Positions 12,120 to 24,006 of a stretch of DNA of 64,000 nucleotides are shown one piece after another. Origin of the DNA: Imbricaverruca yamaguchii (Eukaryota > Arthropoda > Thecostraca > Neoverrucidae). The stretch covers positions 186,001 to 250,000 of the forward strand of contig JAOTOL010001158.1 of assembly GCA_034440575.1 (NCBI GenBank). The letters run 5' to 3'. Within the stretch, counting starts at the first letter, position 1; each line of letters begins with the position of its first letter. Below the pieces are notes generated by a model, which did no database searches, had not been told where the DNA came from, and saw only the letters and a program-made list of their open reading frames with translations. A program made the translations under genes and the position numbers.

Positions 12120-13500
12120 AAGTTTACAAAATGCCAACACAATTACGCTGTTTATTATACAACTATCGGCTCGGTGCGGTACCAAGCCGAGACGAGGCGA
12201 CGCTAGTAACATTACAAATTGTGTGCTAAGAAAATATATAATGGCGTTTCGGTAGATAAAAATGGATTCTTTTTAGTTATAAGTCGGTGCAAGAAACTTG
12301 TCTTCAACAGTATTGTCCATTATTATGTTAAAAACACCAATTTATATCCGAAATTACCCAAAATTAAAACCGCATCCGCCTATTTACCAAATGAGTGGAA
12401 ACTCTCCGGCGATATGCCGTAGTCTCCACTATCTGAGTGGGGCCTGAGAGGAGCCAAGTACTTTTCATAGTTTTGGTAAAAGGTTTGACCAATCACAGAC
12501 AAGAAGTTCTGTAACAGCTCTTTCTATTGGAAATATTCCATCAAGCTTGTCAGCTGGTATGTCGATGCAGAACCGGCACACTAAGGACATGTCAGCGGCT
12601 GCATATCGGCAAGCAAAAGTGAAATACACAGAGAATGCGATAATTTATTAAATTAAAGTTACATTATTCAGATAGAAATACTCGGAAGCTATCATTGCAT
12701 ACTTCATGTGATAGGTGTTATTTCTTTTGGAGCCTCTGGAGACAGCAATAATGATGTAATAAGCATGATCTGATTCGTCACTGTATTAGGTAGCATGGTA
12801 GGCGTGATGTAAATGTGACGTATGCATGCAATGGAAATTAACGTATTCGTTCGGTGGTCCACTAACGAAAAAAGTTTATTATAAGTGAATGAATAGCTAC
12901 GGAGATCAGGATATTAGTTCGATGATCCAGCAATCCCAATGTTGAGGACTTTCAAGACAACAGAGTAGGTACCTACCTAGGTAGGTACCTACGGAGGTAG
13001 GTTGGGGAAAAGGGGGTCTGAGGTGATTGGAGAGGGGATAATTGTACGGTGCTTACCAAATACAAAAATGAAAAAGCTATACTTATTCACCGAGTTCCTC
13101 TCAACGAAAATCCTCTAACCATTCACAAAGAGCAACTTGAAAGTATAATTTTGTTGTGGTGTGCCATATTTCAAACACAAAAATGTGGTTGTGCAGGATT
13201 GTGGTCGTGGCGGAACGGCGCACAGGCGGAACTTCATGCCATGCTTGTATACATTATCATTCCAACAATCGGGTAAGTGTAAAATACAAGCTAATATAAA
13301 CCTTGCCACACTAATTCATAAAAAATTGGTAGTTTTAACAAGTTGCACCACTACTCGCAGCATTACTACCGTTACAACTGTACAACAGTGAAGTCGTACA
13401 GTATCGTTGCGTCAATAATCAGCAAAACGAAGGTAGACGCCCAGGAAAACGAATAGCCTACAAACCGACTACGACCTGCCAAATGTCGCATCAACTTAGA
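12120..13500. other. no recognised gene
   Basis: AT-rich sequence. A short palindromic tract of TAGGTACCTACC words lies at about 12,966-13,003. No coding similarity was seen. Confidence 0.5.
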
Positions 13501-13503
13501 AAT

Positions 13504-13965
13504 TCACATACAGGACCAGAAATGGTCTGGAGGGTAATCCATCGTGGCACTGGTATGACCACGATCGTTTTCCGTTGCCCTTGTCTGCACCCATGGGGCG
13601 AGGGAACATATCCGCTTCCAGTAAGTTCGCCTCCTGCACGAAACGTGGCAGAATCGGCTCACGATGGGTCCGATAATGTTACACATGATAGCGGACGCAA
13701 ACACCATGGATGGAACGAATATGAAGTGTTCAGATCTTTTGAGAAGGCGACGCCACCGGGCATTCAGGCGGCCGAATGAGTGCTTCGCCACCATTCTTGC
13801 TGCTCCGAGACATGAGTTATAGAACTCCTTCGCCTGATCTATCTCCGAAGAACGATCGAATGGTCCGTTGTACGCCTTCGTCAACCATGGAAGTAGTGGA
13901 TACACCCCATCGCCGGCCATCACCAGAAGAACCTGCCGTCCACCGACGTGTACAGAACCCTGTAA
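13504..13965 (-). pseudogene. PIF/Harbinger transposase, C-terminal exon
   Basis: On the minus strand this reads GDGVYPLLPWLTKAY, matching the GD.(A/G)YPLLPWLM.PY block that holds the second catalytic Asp. It continues with FYNSCLGAARMVAKHSFGRL.ARWR, matching FN..L...R..VE..FG.LK.RWR, where the family's third acidic residue is usually E. Here the corresponding position is A-K, so the catalytic Glu seems lost. It ends with a SAIMCNII segment like the family's CCxLHN. A splice acceptor (TTGTTACAG) lies at about 13,957-13,966 on the minus strand, so this may be the last exon. No earlier exons were found in the adjoining 14-kb repeat. It differs from the 46-48 kb Harbinger, which ends before this block. 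Confidence 0.7.
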
Positions 13966-14029
13966 CAAGTGCAGCAAGTGACTGAATTGGATCATGCATC
14001 GACGGTGATACCTCCTAGTTTGACTGATT

Positions 14030-14660
14030 ACAATTGAGGTTTTGCTAAGGACGTTTGACTTGATACTGCCATTTTTTCACTCAGGGTGAACATCACACAT
14101 AAAGCGTTCGCAAAACAATAATTTGCAGTTGTTTTCAAAATACAGACTAAAAGCTCTATACAAATATTGATATATTCGACAAATTTTCAGTTTTAATTTT
14201 TCTTCAATTTTATTTTTATAATGGGTAGAGCGGACAGAAAAATGTTATTTGAACTCACTTTGCTTTCGTAAAGAATGCTTACTTTAGCCAGAACCTTCGA
14301 TTTTAGCTCTAATGGGCAAATGTGCAAAACAAATAAGTAATCAAAAACGGGGAAAATCCTATGGTGCGTTGTTCGTCCCTAAAGATAAGCAAACGCTGAA
14401 AGTTTCACTAAAATGTATGTATCCTTTAAAGCGTGACGACTGGGTTAACTCTTCTAGAGGTGAACATACTTTACCTTGACTAACGCATTGACCCTAGATG
14501 ACCTGACCTCAAAATTGTGATAAACATACCAAATTGATGTGAGAAAGGGTATGCCAAAGTTCGGCGAGCTGCCGCGCGCCGTTCTTTCCCTATGCACTGA
14601 AGACCTTAGGGGTGGGGCCGGATAACAACCCTCAAGACGGCGCGAGTTAAGGTTGTCTAT
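14030..14660 (-). repeat. dispersed repeat, inverted copy of 24.9-25.7 kb TTAA element
   Basis: The reverse complement of this stretch aligns with 24,990-25,330. Shared words are TTTGGCATACC, AGGTCAGGTCATCTAGGGTC, CAGTCGTCACGCTTTAA and CTGGCTAAAGTAAGCA. Its outer end at 14,645-14,655 reads TTAACTCGCGCCGTCTTGAG on the minus strand, resembling the termini of the 25-kb copy (TTAACCCACGCCGTCTTTCC). The other terminus was not found, so this copy is probably truncated or eroded toward 14,030. Confidence 0.75.
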
Positions 14661-14821
14661 GTTAAGCTGCTATGTTGACTAAGCTATGCTTGGGGACATT
14701 GCTTCCAATGCAAATCTTGACACCCTCCTGCACTTGTCTCAACATCTCACACATAAAACAACTATTATTTTAAGACCGTCTTTTTAATATCATTATTTCT
14801 TATTACGTATACATACATACA

Positions 14822-15049
<228 letters not shown>

Positions 15050-15865
15050 AGTATATATTGGTAGTTTAACATCATGCATAACCTGTGACATTGCACACAA
15101 TATGCATGGTGTGTACCCAGATAATTAATCTTATTCTATCTTCCCTTTACAGGTTTATCTCAACGGAACCTTGTGGCTCGTATTAATTAATCCAAATCAC
15201 TATAACTATTGGGCTTGAAATGAAAAGAACACTCACACACTTGGTTAAACCTGCCAGAAATGCTGTCCCTTATCTTGAAGTTTTCGATCCACTTCTCTTC
15301 TGTCTACCAAGGAACAAATATATCTCCACCACCCCGTGTTCCTTGGCCTGTTTGGTCCTCGTTCGTTCATTGCCCTGGTGTGGTGGTAACAAATTGATCC
15401 TTGCTTCACCAGATGTCCACATCCAGGTATGCACCACTGCACCTACACGCACGTAGGTGATCCACATCAAGAACAAAACAACTCTTGTACTAATATTGAA
15501 AGGCCCATAGACTTCAATGGCCGTATTTCACACTTATTGTCAACTCCTCGGTGTCACAAAATAGTTAATGAATAGAGGAAACCACACAAAAAATGGGAAC
15601 CTCCTACCATCAACACAAATGTAAACTATGGAAACCAAAGGCAAACTTGTATCACCGTCGCCATTATTGCCTTCGCTCATTTTCAACTAATTCTTACATA
15701 ATATTTCTTACTATAATAATACCTGGTACTGGTTTGATGGTTATATTACTATAACTATCAAACCAGTACTTTTCTGGTAAGTTCGATTCATTATATCTCG
15801 GTTCCACCCGGTGCCTGGTGCTTCTTATTTTGCGTCGTAAACAGCGTAACTGATGCAATATTTTT
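15050..15865. other. AT-rich sequence with one strong hairpin
   Basis: No gene is recognised. A hairpin has 19-bp arms with one mismatch at 15,726-15,744 and 15,751-15,769, around a 6-base loop. Confidence 0.6.
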
Positions 15866-15869
15866 CATA

Positions 15870-17850
15870 TAAACATAAAGCTTACGATATGGTTAAAACC
15901 AGCATTAGCTTTCAAAATTAAACGACTCGGTTCAAAATGAAACTTAGCTCATAATTTAATAGGTGTTCTATCTGGCCTTCGTCGATTCCATGCCAGGTGG
16001 CAGTCAGCCATCTCCGAACCATACTCTGCTGAACAGATGGCCACAGGGAAGCTGTTTATCACTAGTTTCATTTAACATCACAATTAACATGTTCGCCGAC
16101 ATGCCTACCAATTTATATTTTCTTTTTGGGGACGGGTGTCATTGGTGATCAGGAAAAATGACCACTGTTTTATCTGACCACAACACGCAGTTGACAAAGT
16201 ATATCAATTGTTACTGAAGTACGGTTTAATTTGTTTGGCCTAAAACAATGCAGCAATATGTGGCAAACGTCCTCTCTGTGCACTCAGAAACACTGCTTCA
16301 CGTCGGGAACAATAACATACCTTATGAAAATTCCGTTGCATTTCTTAGTGATGCTTTTATCGTAGGCTTGATATGTGCAAACACATGAGACCCATTCAGA
16401 CTACACGTTTTCACTGCCTAAACTTCCTTTGCTGAACTAGTCCTTCCTATCCTTGAATACGACTCAATAGTTTATGGTGCTGAAAATTCCTCCTGTTTAA
16501 TCATTTTGGACACCATTGAAATAAATATCTCGATATCGCACTCGGTGCAATGATCACTCTCCGATAATTTTTTTAAAGCCGACGCAGGAATTTTACCATT
16601 AGCTATCTGTCGCATGCAACACACCCTGAGCACGCCTCCAAAATTATATTTCAAAATCACCCCCCATGCGCGTTCTTGCCAGTTTTCCAACATTTACACA
16701 ATTTTTTAGGCCAGCATGAACGAATTGGCCTTACCATAGCTTCTCGTGTCAAAGCATTTTCTACACAACCTCATTTCACTATTCCACAGATTATTGCTCC
16801 TCCTTCACCAACTACACCACCGTGGCAGAGGGCAGAACGGCACATTTGACAAATCTGACCACTGCTCCAAAATCACAGCTTTATCCAGAACACGCCGAAG
16901 AAACGTTTCACCAGTTTCGGTCTCGTTATCGCTATGCTCCTTTTGATTTTACTCACGGCTATAAGGATGCCAACATTACAGGAGGCGCTACTGTTTCTAG
17001 GACACATAAAACAACAACGTTTGTGAAACCGAACCTCCATTTTCATCGCCGAATTACACGTCATCTTCATTGCCCTTCGCTATATATGCAATAGCTTAAT
17101 CTCTCACCGCATGCGAAGTATTGTCATTTGTTCGAATTTCAAATATATTCTACAGTTCCTTTCTTCACTTTCCTTTTCGCATTATTGCCATGTTTTAATT
17201 TACGAAACACTTGAAACACTTCATCTGATGGGCATGAAGGTTCGTTTCCTGTGCACGCCCAGTCACTGCAACATCCCAGGAAACGAAGAAACAGACCTCT
17301 TAGGAAAGACCCCATCACAGCCCCAAAACTTCACACGAATTCCGCAACATTTTGAAGCCGTCAAATCATGAATACGACAGGACATTCGAATTTTTTTTTT
17401 GACTAAAACTAGGCACGAAACAAGCTATACACAAATACAGAACATCATATCAGGTGATACTTGGATGTCATCATTTGAAACCCACCGTCATGAAGGAAAA
17501 GTCCTACCGCAGCTCCGTGTAGGGCATACTTATCCCACACATCGATTTATTTAGTATGCTTCACCCTGGCCTTCATGCCCATCATGCAATAGCCATCATA
17601 CAGTGACACATATCCTCCTTCATTGTCAACAATACCGCGATCCTCGAAAAACACTAACCGATTATTGCCTTACACAAAAGCATTCATTTTCCTTTGTCCT
17701 GACTATTGGTTTACGATAATCCATTCATCCTCATTTCATTTCTCTTGGAAAGACAAGACTTTCCCAAGATTTGCTAGCTGAGTAATCTAGCATAACACAT
17801 TCTTTCCTCTCAGGACACGAAATGGCCTGAGGAGGCCGAAGTGCTTTTCA
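15870..17850 (+). mobile_element. I/jockey-like LINE, 5'-truncated (copy B)
   Basis: Collinear with the 3' half of copy A (43,385-45,375). It starts at the AYDMV block, then has an SCLSLVSFNITINMFADMP segment near 16,050, corresponding to the PQGS...LFNIIINDLF...MP region before the polymerase FADD box. Here the box is altered (FLFGDGCHW). An RNase-H-like piece follows at 17,235-17,350 (KVRFLCTPSHCNIPGNEE). The 3' end at about 17,816-17,850 has the same GGCCT/AGGCC hairpin as copy A. Multiple frameshifts and stops show it is dead. The 5' truncation is typical of LINE copies. Confidence 0.85.
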
Positions 17851-17854
17851 AAAA

Positions 17855-18350
17855 CACTCAAACTGCCTGTCGAATGACGAGAGCCACCACGTACGACGGG
17901 ACGACATGCTTCCTTCGGAGCCCGTATCGGTTAACTGTCACAGCAGATGTGGGATCAAAAAGGCAGTCCGCTGTTGCATCTGTCATCGGAGTATTCTGCC
18001 ACCAATTCCGCCATATTAACCAATCGGTGATCAGCCTTAGCTAAAGGCTTCAAAACAGTTGGCAGACGTAGTAACGATCGGCGAAACTCTCGCCTTTTCC
18101 CAGCCTTCACGCTACCCTGTATTTGTCAATTTGCTGTTAAGTTGTGTTTTCATCCGATAGCCTCGCAACGACCTGTATATGTATATATGTGTGTATATAT
18201 ATACAATTTGTCCGATGATATATTCCTTAATAATATTTTTAAAGGCATTCATTGCACCTTGCACCAGATCCTTCACATACAGAAACTACCAGTTGACATG
18301 TTCGCACACTGCGCCTACCGTGTCCGCGTTAGGTGGTGATGACAACGCAC
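17855..18350. other. no recognised gene
   Basis: Flank of LINE copy B. A short (TATA)n tract lies at 18,178-18,205. No coding similarity was seen. Confidence 0.45.
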
Positions 18351-18354
18351 CAGG

Positions 18355-18375
18355 TAACCTAACCTAACCTAACCT
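18355..18375. repeat. short interstitial (CCTAA)n / (TTAGG)n telomere-type repeat
   Basis: TAACCTAACCTAACCTAACCT is about four uninterrupted units of the arthropod telomere repeat, lying internally and not at a chromosome end. It could be a relic of break repair or a chance pentamer run. Confidence 0.7.
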
Positions 18376-18379
18376 GCGT

Positions 18380-18940
18380 GTATAGGCGGCCGGTATACAC
18401 GCAGTTGAGTTCGCTTAGCGAGCGCTCACTGAATCAACTTGTCACACCTATTCGTCCCGGACCGAACCCTCCACTTAATGGTCATCTCAGCACCGATGGA
18501 GCAGATCACACCGCTGATACACGTAGGTCCCGAGTTAAGCCAGCGATCATGAAGTCATCACGGTGATCCTCACCGGTGTCAAGTGCTACTGTCAACGGTA
18601 CATCGTCGCCGAGCACTTCACACTACGCTCAAATTGCCACACCAGTCACAACTTTGGTTAATAAATGGTAACGGTGCAAATGCCATGGAAGTAGGATATC
18701 AAGCATGCGTCGATATGCAGAACAAACAGCCAGATATAGAGAACGAGATACTGATAGAAATATAGATGGATGGATACATATATAACTATATGTATAGACA
18801 AAAAACTAAATAAGAGATATAGATAAAGAGTCGATATAGAGAAAAACTACACCACGCAACGTCACCGAGAACCAATACCGCGCCTATGAGGATGGGGTGA
18901 AAACTGCCCGGCAGCGATGGGCAGTTTTCAGACGCCCGTG
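18380..18940. other. no recognised feature
   Basis: Nothing identifiable was seen. A GATA-rich stretch (TATAGA/GATATAGA) lies at about 18,730-18,840. Confidence 0.45.
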
Positions 18941-18944
18941 CCGC

Positions 18945-19035
18945 GCTGGAGAGACGCCAGGGCTGCGCTGGAGAGACTCCAGGGCTGCGCTGGAGAGACT
19001 CCAGGGCTGCGCTGGAGAGACGCCAGGGCTGCGCC
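18945..19035. repeat. 22-bp tandem repeat, four copies
   Basis: Four near-identical units of GGCTGCGCTGGAGAGAC[GT]CCAG lie next to a GC-rich flank reaching to 19,130. Confidence 0.85.
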
Positions 19036-19149
19036 CGCCGCCGGTCGGTGGCGCAGCAGTCTCCCCGGGCCCGGCAACGCTCCTGAAGAGCTGTCGCAAG
19101 CGCCGCAGCGAACGGGGACGTCTTCAGCCGGCGGTACTGATGCCATTAC

Positions 19150-19960
19150 GGCCGCAATGATCATAATACTTTCGGTGATGTGGGGCCACATATACTGTGC
19201 GTTATTAATGGCAGTATTGTGTGCTGTGAGCTACCCCCTCCTAGAAGGCGGGAAGGCATTGCTCGCATTGGTAAGAGTGGAGCCGCGACAGAACCAAGCA
19301 ACTATAGTCCCAGCTCTATTTCCCGACATCGCCAAGTTATATGAAAGTATAATTTATAGTCTGCTCACGAATGGCCACGTTGTGTCATTTTTCGAACAGA
19401 ACGGATCTCGCCAGGTGGTCTGTAAAATTGAAGCAGCTCTGCCAGGTATCGCAAATATGTGATGGATAACATCACTATTGTGACGCTATAACGTCACGAT
19501 AACAACACTTGTAGCAACTGATACATACAGAGCTTTCTATAGCGTGGGGCATAGCCGACTGTTGTGGAAAAGTTTGGCTGGTATGAGATGGACGGTGCTA
19601 ACATGTAGTTTACAACCCGGCTTCAGTAGCGTCCCACTACTCAGTATATCAAGGACAGTGCCGTCCTATCGGTCACACCAGAATTAGTGCAAGAAGTAGT
19701 GTGAACTACTTGCACTTCTTCACCGAAGTAGTGCAAGGCTTTTCTTGCTCTTCGAAAATGGCATGCCGCGGCACACACCAGGTTGCAACATTGTTATGTA
19801 CGTCGATGACTCAATTATTTCACGGATAAACCCCGCTTCATAACTTAATGCCAGCAAAAACTTGTGGAAACCAGTCTGTCTATTGTTTTACATTGTGTGC
19901 GGTAGTGCGTGCCATTTGCATCTACCAGGCTCGCTGAGTAGTGTGCCTCCAGAAGGGCAC
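19150..19960 (+). pseudogene. non-LTR reverse transcriptase, highly decayed
   Basis: Pieces of a reverse transcriptase appear in order across shifting frames. First is an EPSNYSP then LFPDIAKLYESIIYSLL block at about 19,280-19,365, corresponding to the P.NYRPISLL...K..E.II segment. Next is FFEQNGSRQ (Q.GFR) near 19,390-19,415. A GHSRLLWKSLAGMRW segment follows near 19,548-19,592. Finally VMYVDDSII (the catalytic YxDD box) lies near 19,794-19,820. Several frameshifts and stops intervene. It differs from the I/jockey-like copies, so it is probably another LINE family. The order of four separate motifs makes the RT identity likely, but the clade is unknown. Confidence 0.6.
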
Positions 19961-19964
19961 ACCC

Positions 19965-20700
19965 GGCCGACGCACTTATCACTGTCGCAAAACGGACTCA
20001 GCCAATATGGAGGTGAAAAGCTCACAATTACGCGCATCAGAACAGGACAAAACGAGTATTGGCACAGACCCATGATCTGTTCCTCGCTGTTCTGTCATAG
20101 GACACCATTCACAAACTCCGGACGCTAACCTGGTGAGCATTGGTGATAATATTGTGGACGATAGTTGCAAGCATGCAAATTGAGAGTCAAAGTCCATGCA
20201 AAACACGAATATATGTGCGTGCTGATAACATCTCTTGCAGTTGCAGGGGAGCTCCTCCCATAGCCACACATCCCACACCCCCATCGGTAGGCATCACCAG
20301 GGGTGAATTGAGTTGCGGCGACGGGCGCGTTGAAAATCGAGAGTAAATCTACCCTCAACATATTTGTCCCGGTCGAAATGTATCTATATCAATGCTGAGT
20401 GGTAGACAGTTCACCTTAGCGTAGGATGACCTATTACTGTAAAAGCGAAGAAGTTGAAATTCGGAAAGTGTCGATTGAAAAGAAAGCATCATTATTTTAA
20501 ATCATGACTATGAAACCACGTAGGCTTATCACAGCCTTCTTCAAATATATGCAGTCATATACGCGAATGAGCAAAGGGCACTAACGGCAGAATACATAAT
20601 CATATTTGCTAAGTATATTGCCTGGGCAAACTTGCGTCCCCAAGCTCATTCTAGGATCACATTTCTGAGAACCGTCAAACTTGGCCCATGCTGTAAACCC
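19965..20700. other. no recognised feature
   Basis: No recognisable coding or repeat structure was seen. Confidence 0.45.
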
Positions 20701-20704
20701 ACAC

Positions 20705-20970
20705 TTTTGATTACTGCCAACATCAGTACTACTGACATGGTCGAATACCCCCCGAATGCTGCCAACATCAGTACTACTGACATCGCCCGAACACCATCAG
20801 AATGCTGCCAACATCAGTACACCTGACATCATCCGAGAACCACTCAAGTTCTACCAACATCAATACTATGCTATACTGCCGATATCAACGTTACTGACAT
20901 CGTCCGAATACCACCCGAATACTACCGACATGTGTACTAATGATAGCATCAGAATGCCACCCGAATACTA
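20705..20970. repeat. ~50-bp degenerate tandem repeat
   Basis: Units built around GCCAACATCAGTACTACTGA and CGAATACCACCCGAATACT recur about five times with heavy divergence. Confidence 0.7.
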
Positions 20971-20974
20971 ACGC

Positions 20975-21780
20975 ACACATGGAAGTGGGTACAAGTCTTG
21001 AATCTGTCGGTTGTAATCCCCGTGGTATAGCCGTCATTGCAGAACACACTCACGCAAACTCTGGGTGTTACGCGATCACCTGCCAAGACCACACAGGATC
21101 ACCAATCATAGACTGGCATTGCCAATGGCTGAACGAGAGAAAATAACAAGCCAACTTGGAGTCGGTTTCGAATGTTCTGCTCAGCTGCCGTTTTTAACCA
21201 TTCTGACGACTAGGTTGCCGAATGATCATTCACACATCTGTCGTCCAGAAGCAGCCGTGTTCTTGAATGAAGTTCAGGGAGCACCAGGCAACGTTTTGCG
21301 CACCATCCACTGCGCATTAAACGCAATCTAGGTGCTCCATGCCTCTCGGGCCTAATAACGATTCAAAGCATAGGCTATTCAAGTTGTCACTCTCTGAAAT
21401 CGCACAGCGAGTGGCTGTTTACAAGGGACATCACAGTGAAATCCAGTAGTGCTATTTCAACAAGTTCTGCTGAGATATGGTGCGCTCCAGTTGCACTGGA
21501 ACTGCACAGCCTTCATATATGGAATCCGACGTCTGACGTGCGCCCACAGATATACAGCTCCACAACTCAGCGTTTTCAATACTTGCAGTAATGCGCAATG
21601 GCAGCGATGCCATTTATCGCCTCATTTTGCTTGCACGCTCGCGGATAGCCAATAATCGCCGGGCGACGACGACCAACGAGGCGAATTGGATATGTTCGAT
21701 TTGGTTACGGCGATTGAGTATTTCTTAGTGACCTCGACAGTCGCAGCTGTGGCTAGACCGGCGGAGCAGCGCACAGTCTC
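20975..21780. other. no recognised feature
   Basis: Unique-looking sequence with short frames only. Confidence 0.45.
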
Positions 21781-21784
21781 GCCT

Positions 21785-23755
21785 GGCGACTGTGATCCCG
21801 CTGTGGTCCGTCTGTGGTCTGAAATGGTCCGACTATGTGGTTCATCTCTTGTCTGTATGTGGTCAGACTGTGGCCCGACTGCACTACGATCACGGTCTCG
21901 CTATGGCTAACTATCGCCCAGCTGCGTCCCCGACGTGATCGGACCTTGGTTTAGATGTGGTCCAAACGTGATCCAACGTAGGTTCGATGCGTTCGAACTG
22001 GGGTCCGACACAGGCCCGGATGTCGTCCGACTCTGGTCCGATTGCAGTCTGACAACAGTTCCACTGTGGTACAAACTGTGACCAACTGTGATTTGACTGT
22101 GGTTTGACTGCGGCTCAGCTGTCGTTCTATTGCGGTCCGCTTGTGGATTAATTGTTGTTCAATAGTGGTCCGATGTAGGTCTGGGTGTGGTCGAACTGTA
22201 GTTCGACTTAGGTTCCGATGCAATCTGTGATCCGATTTTGGTCCTGATGAAATCCAACTATGGTCCGATTGTGGCCCGATGGTGATCCGACTGTGGACTA
22301 GCTGCGATCCCTCTATGATCCAGCTATGGTGTGACTATGCTTCCACCGTGATCCGGCTATGGCTCGAATGTGGTCAGACTATGGTTCTGATGTGATCCAG
22401 CTTTGGCTCGTATGTGGTTCAATCGTGGTCTGGCATTGGCCCGGAAGTGGTCAGATCGTGATCTGCGGCCCAGCTGTGATTCAGCTATGGTCCGGCTATG
22501 GTGTGACTACGGTTCCACTGCGGTCCGATGGTGGCTCGAATGTTGTCCGCTATAGCTTGGATGTGGTCTGACTTTGGTTCGGATGTGATTCGTCTGCGGT
22601 CCGGTTATGGTATGATTATGGTTCAGATGTGGTTTGACTGTGTTACAGATGTGGCCCGACTACGGTCCGGATATGGTCCGACTACGGTTCGGATGTGGTT
22701 CGACTATGATCCGGATGTGGTCAGACTACGGTTCGGATGTGGTCCGACTATGGTCCGGGTGTGGTGCGACTACGGTTCGGATGTGGTTCGACTATGATCC
22801 GGATGTGGCCCGACAATGATCCGGATGTGGTCAGACTATGGTCCGGGTGTGGTCCGACTCCGGTTCGGATGTGGTTCGACTATGATCCGGATGTGGTCAG
22901 ACTATGATCCGGATGTAGTCAGACTATGCTCCGGGTGTGGTGCGACTGCGGTTCGGATGTGGTTCGACTATGATCCGGATGTGGTCAGACTATGATCCGG
23001 ATGTAGTCAGACTATGGTCCGGGTGTGGTGCGACTGCGGTTCGGATGTGGTTCGACTATGATCCGGATGTGGCCCGACTATGATCCGGATGTGGTCAGAC
23101 TATGGTCCGGGTGTGGTGCGACTGCGGTTCGGATGTGGCCCGACTATGATCCGGATGTGGTCAGACTATGGTCCGGGTGTGGTCCGACTCCGGTTCGGAT
23201 GTGGTTCGACTATGATCCGGATGTGGTCAGACTATGATCCGGATGTAGTCAGACTATGGTCCGGGTGCGGTCCGACTCCGGTTCGGATGTGGTTCGACTA
23301 TGATCCGGATGTGGTCAGACTATGATCCGGATGTAGTCAGACTATGGTCCGGGTGTGGTCCGACTCCGGTTCGGATGTGGTTCGACTATGATCCGGATGT
23401 AGTCAGACTATGATCCGGATGTGGCCCGACTATGATCCGGATGTGGTCAGACTATGGTCCGGGTGTGGTGCGACTGCGGTTCGGATGTGGCCCGACTATG
23501 ATCCGGATGTGGTCAGACTATGGTCCGGGTGTGGTGCGACTCCGGTTCGGATGTGGTTCGACTATGATCCGGATGTGGTCAGACTATGATCCGGATGTGG
23601 TCAGACTATGGTCCGGGTGTGGTCCGACTCCGGTTCGGATGTGGTTCGACTATGATCCGGATGTGGTCAGACTATGATCCGGATGTAGTCAGACTATGGT
23701 CCGGGTGCGGTCAGAATATAGTCCGGATGTGGTCCGACTGTGGCTCGGCTATAGC
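21785..23755. repeat. 22-bp minisatellite array, about 2 kb
   Basis: The basic unit is GACTATGATCCGGATGTGGT plus CA (22 bp), with variants such as GACTGCGGTTCGGATGTGGT plus TC. From about 22,650 to 23,750 the units are nearly identical and arranged in higher-order blocks of four to five units. From 21,785 to 22,600 they are strongly diverged. The repeated 66-bp (22-residue) open frames are by-products. Confidence 0.92.
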
Positions 23756-24006
23756 AGGGCCGTCCGTGCACAGTTCACTACCTGCGCCGGTCGGCTGGGC
23801 CCACCGCTCAGATACAGACACATTTTTTAAGGTATTCATATTTTGAGGTAAACCACAATGGACTTGTGACTACTATAACCTCGCGTAAATTAAATACAAA
23901 ATCATAGCAGGAATGGTCAAAATCACAAAACAGCTAAACCGAGTCATACATGTCATAAGAAAATAAAAATAAAAACAAAATAAAATGCATCGAGGCGAGT
24001 AGCAAG

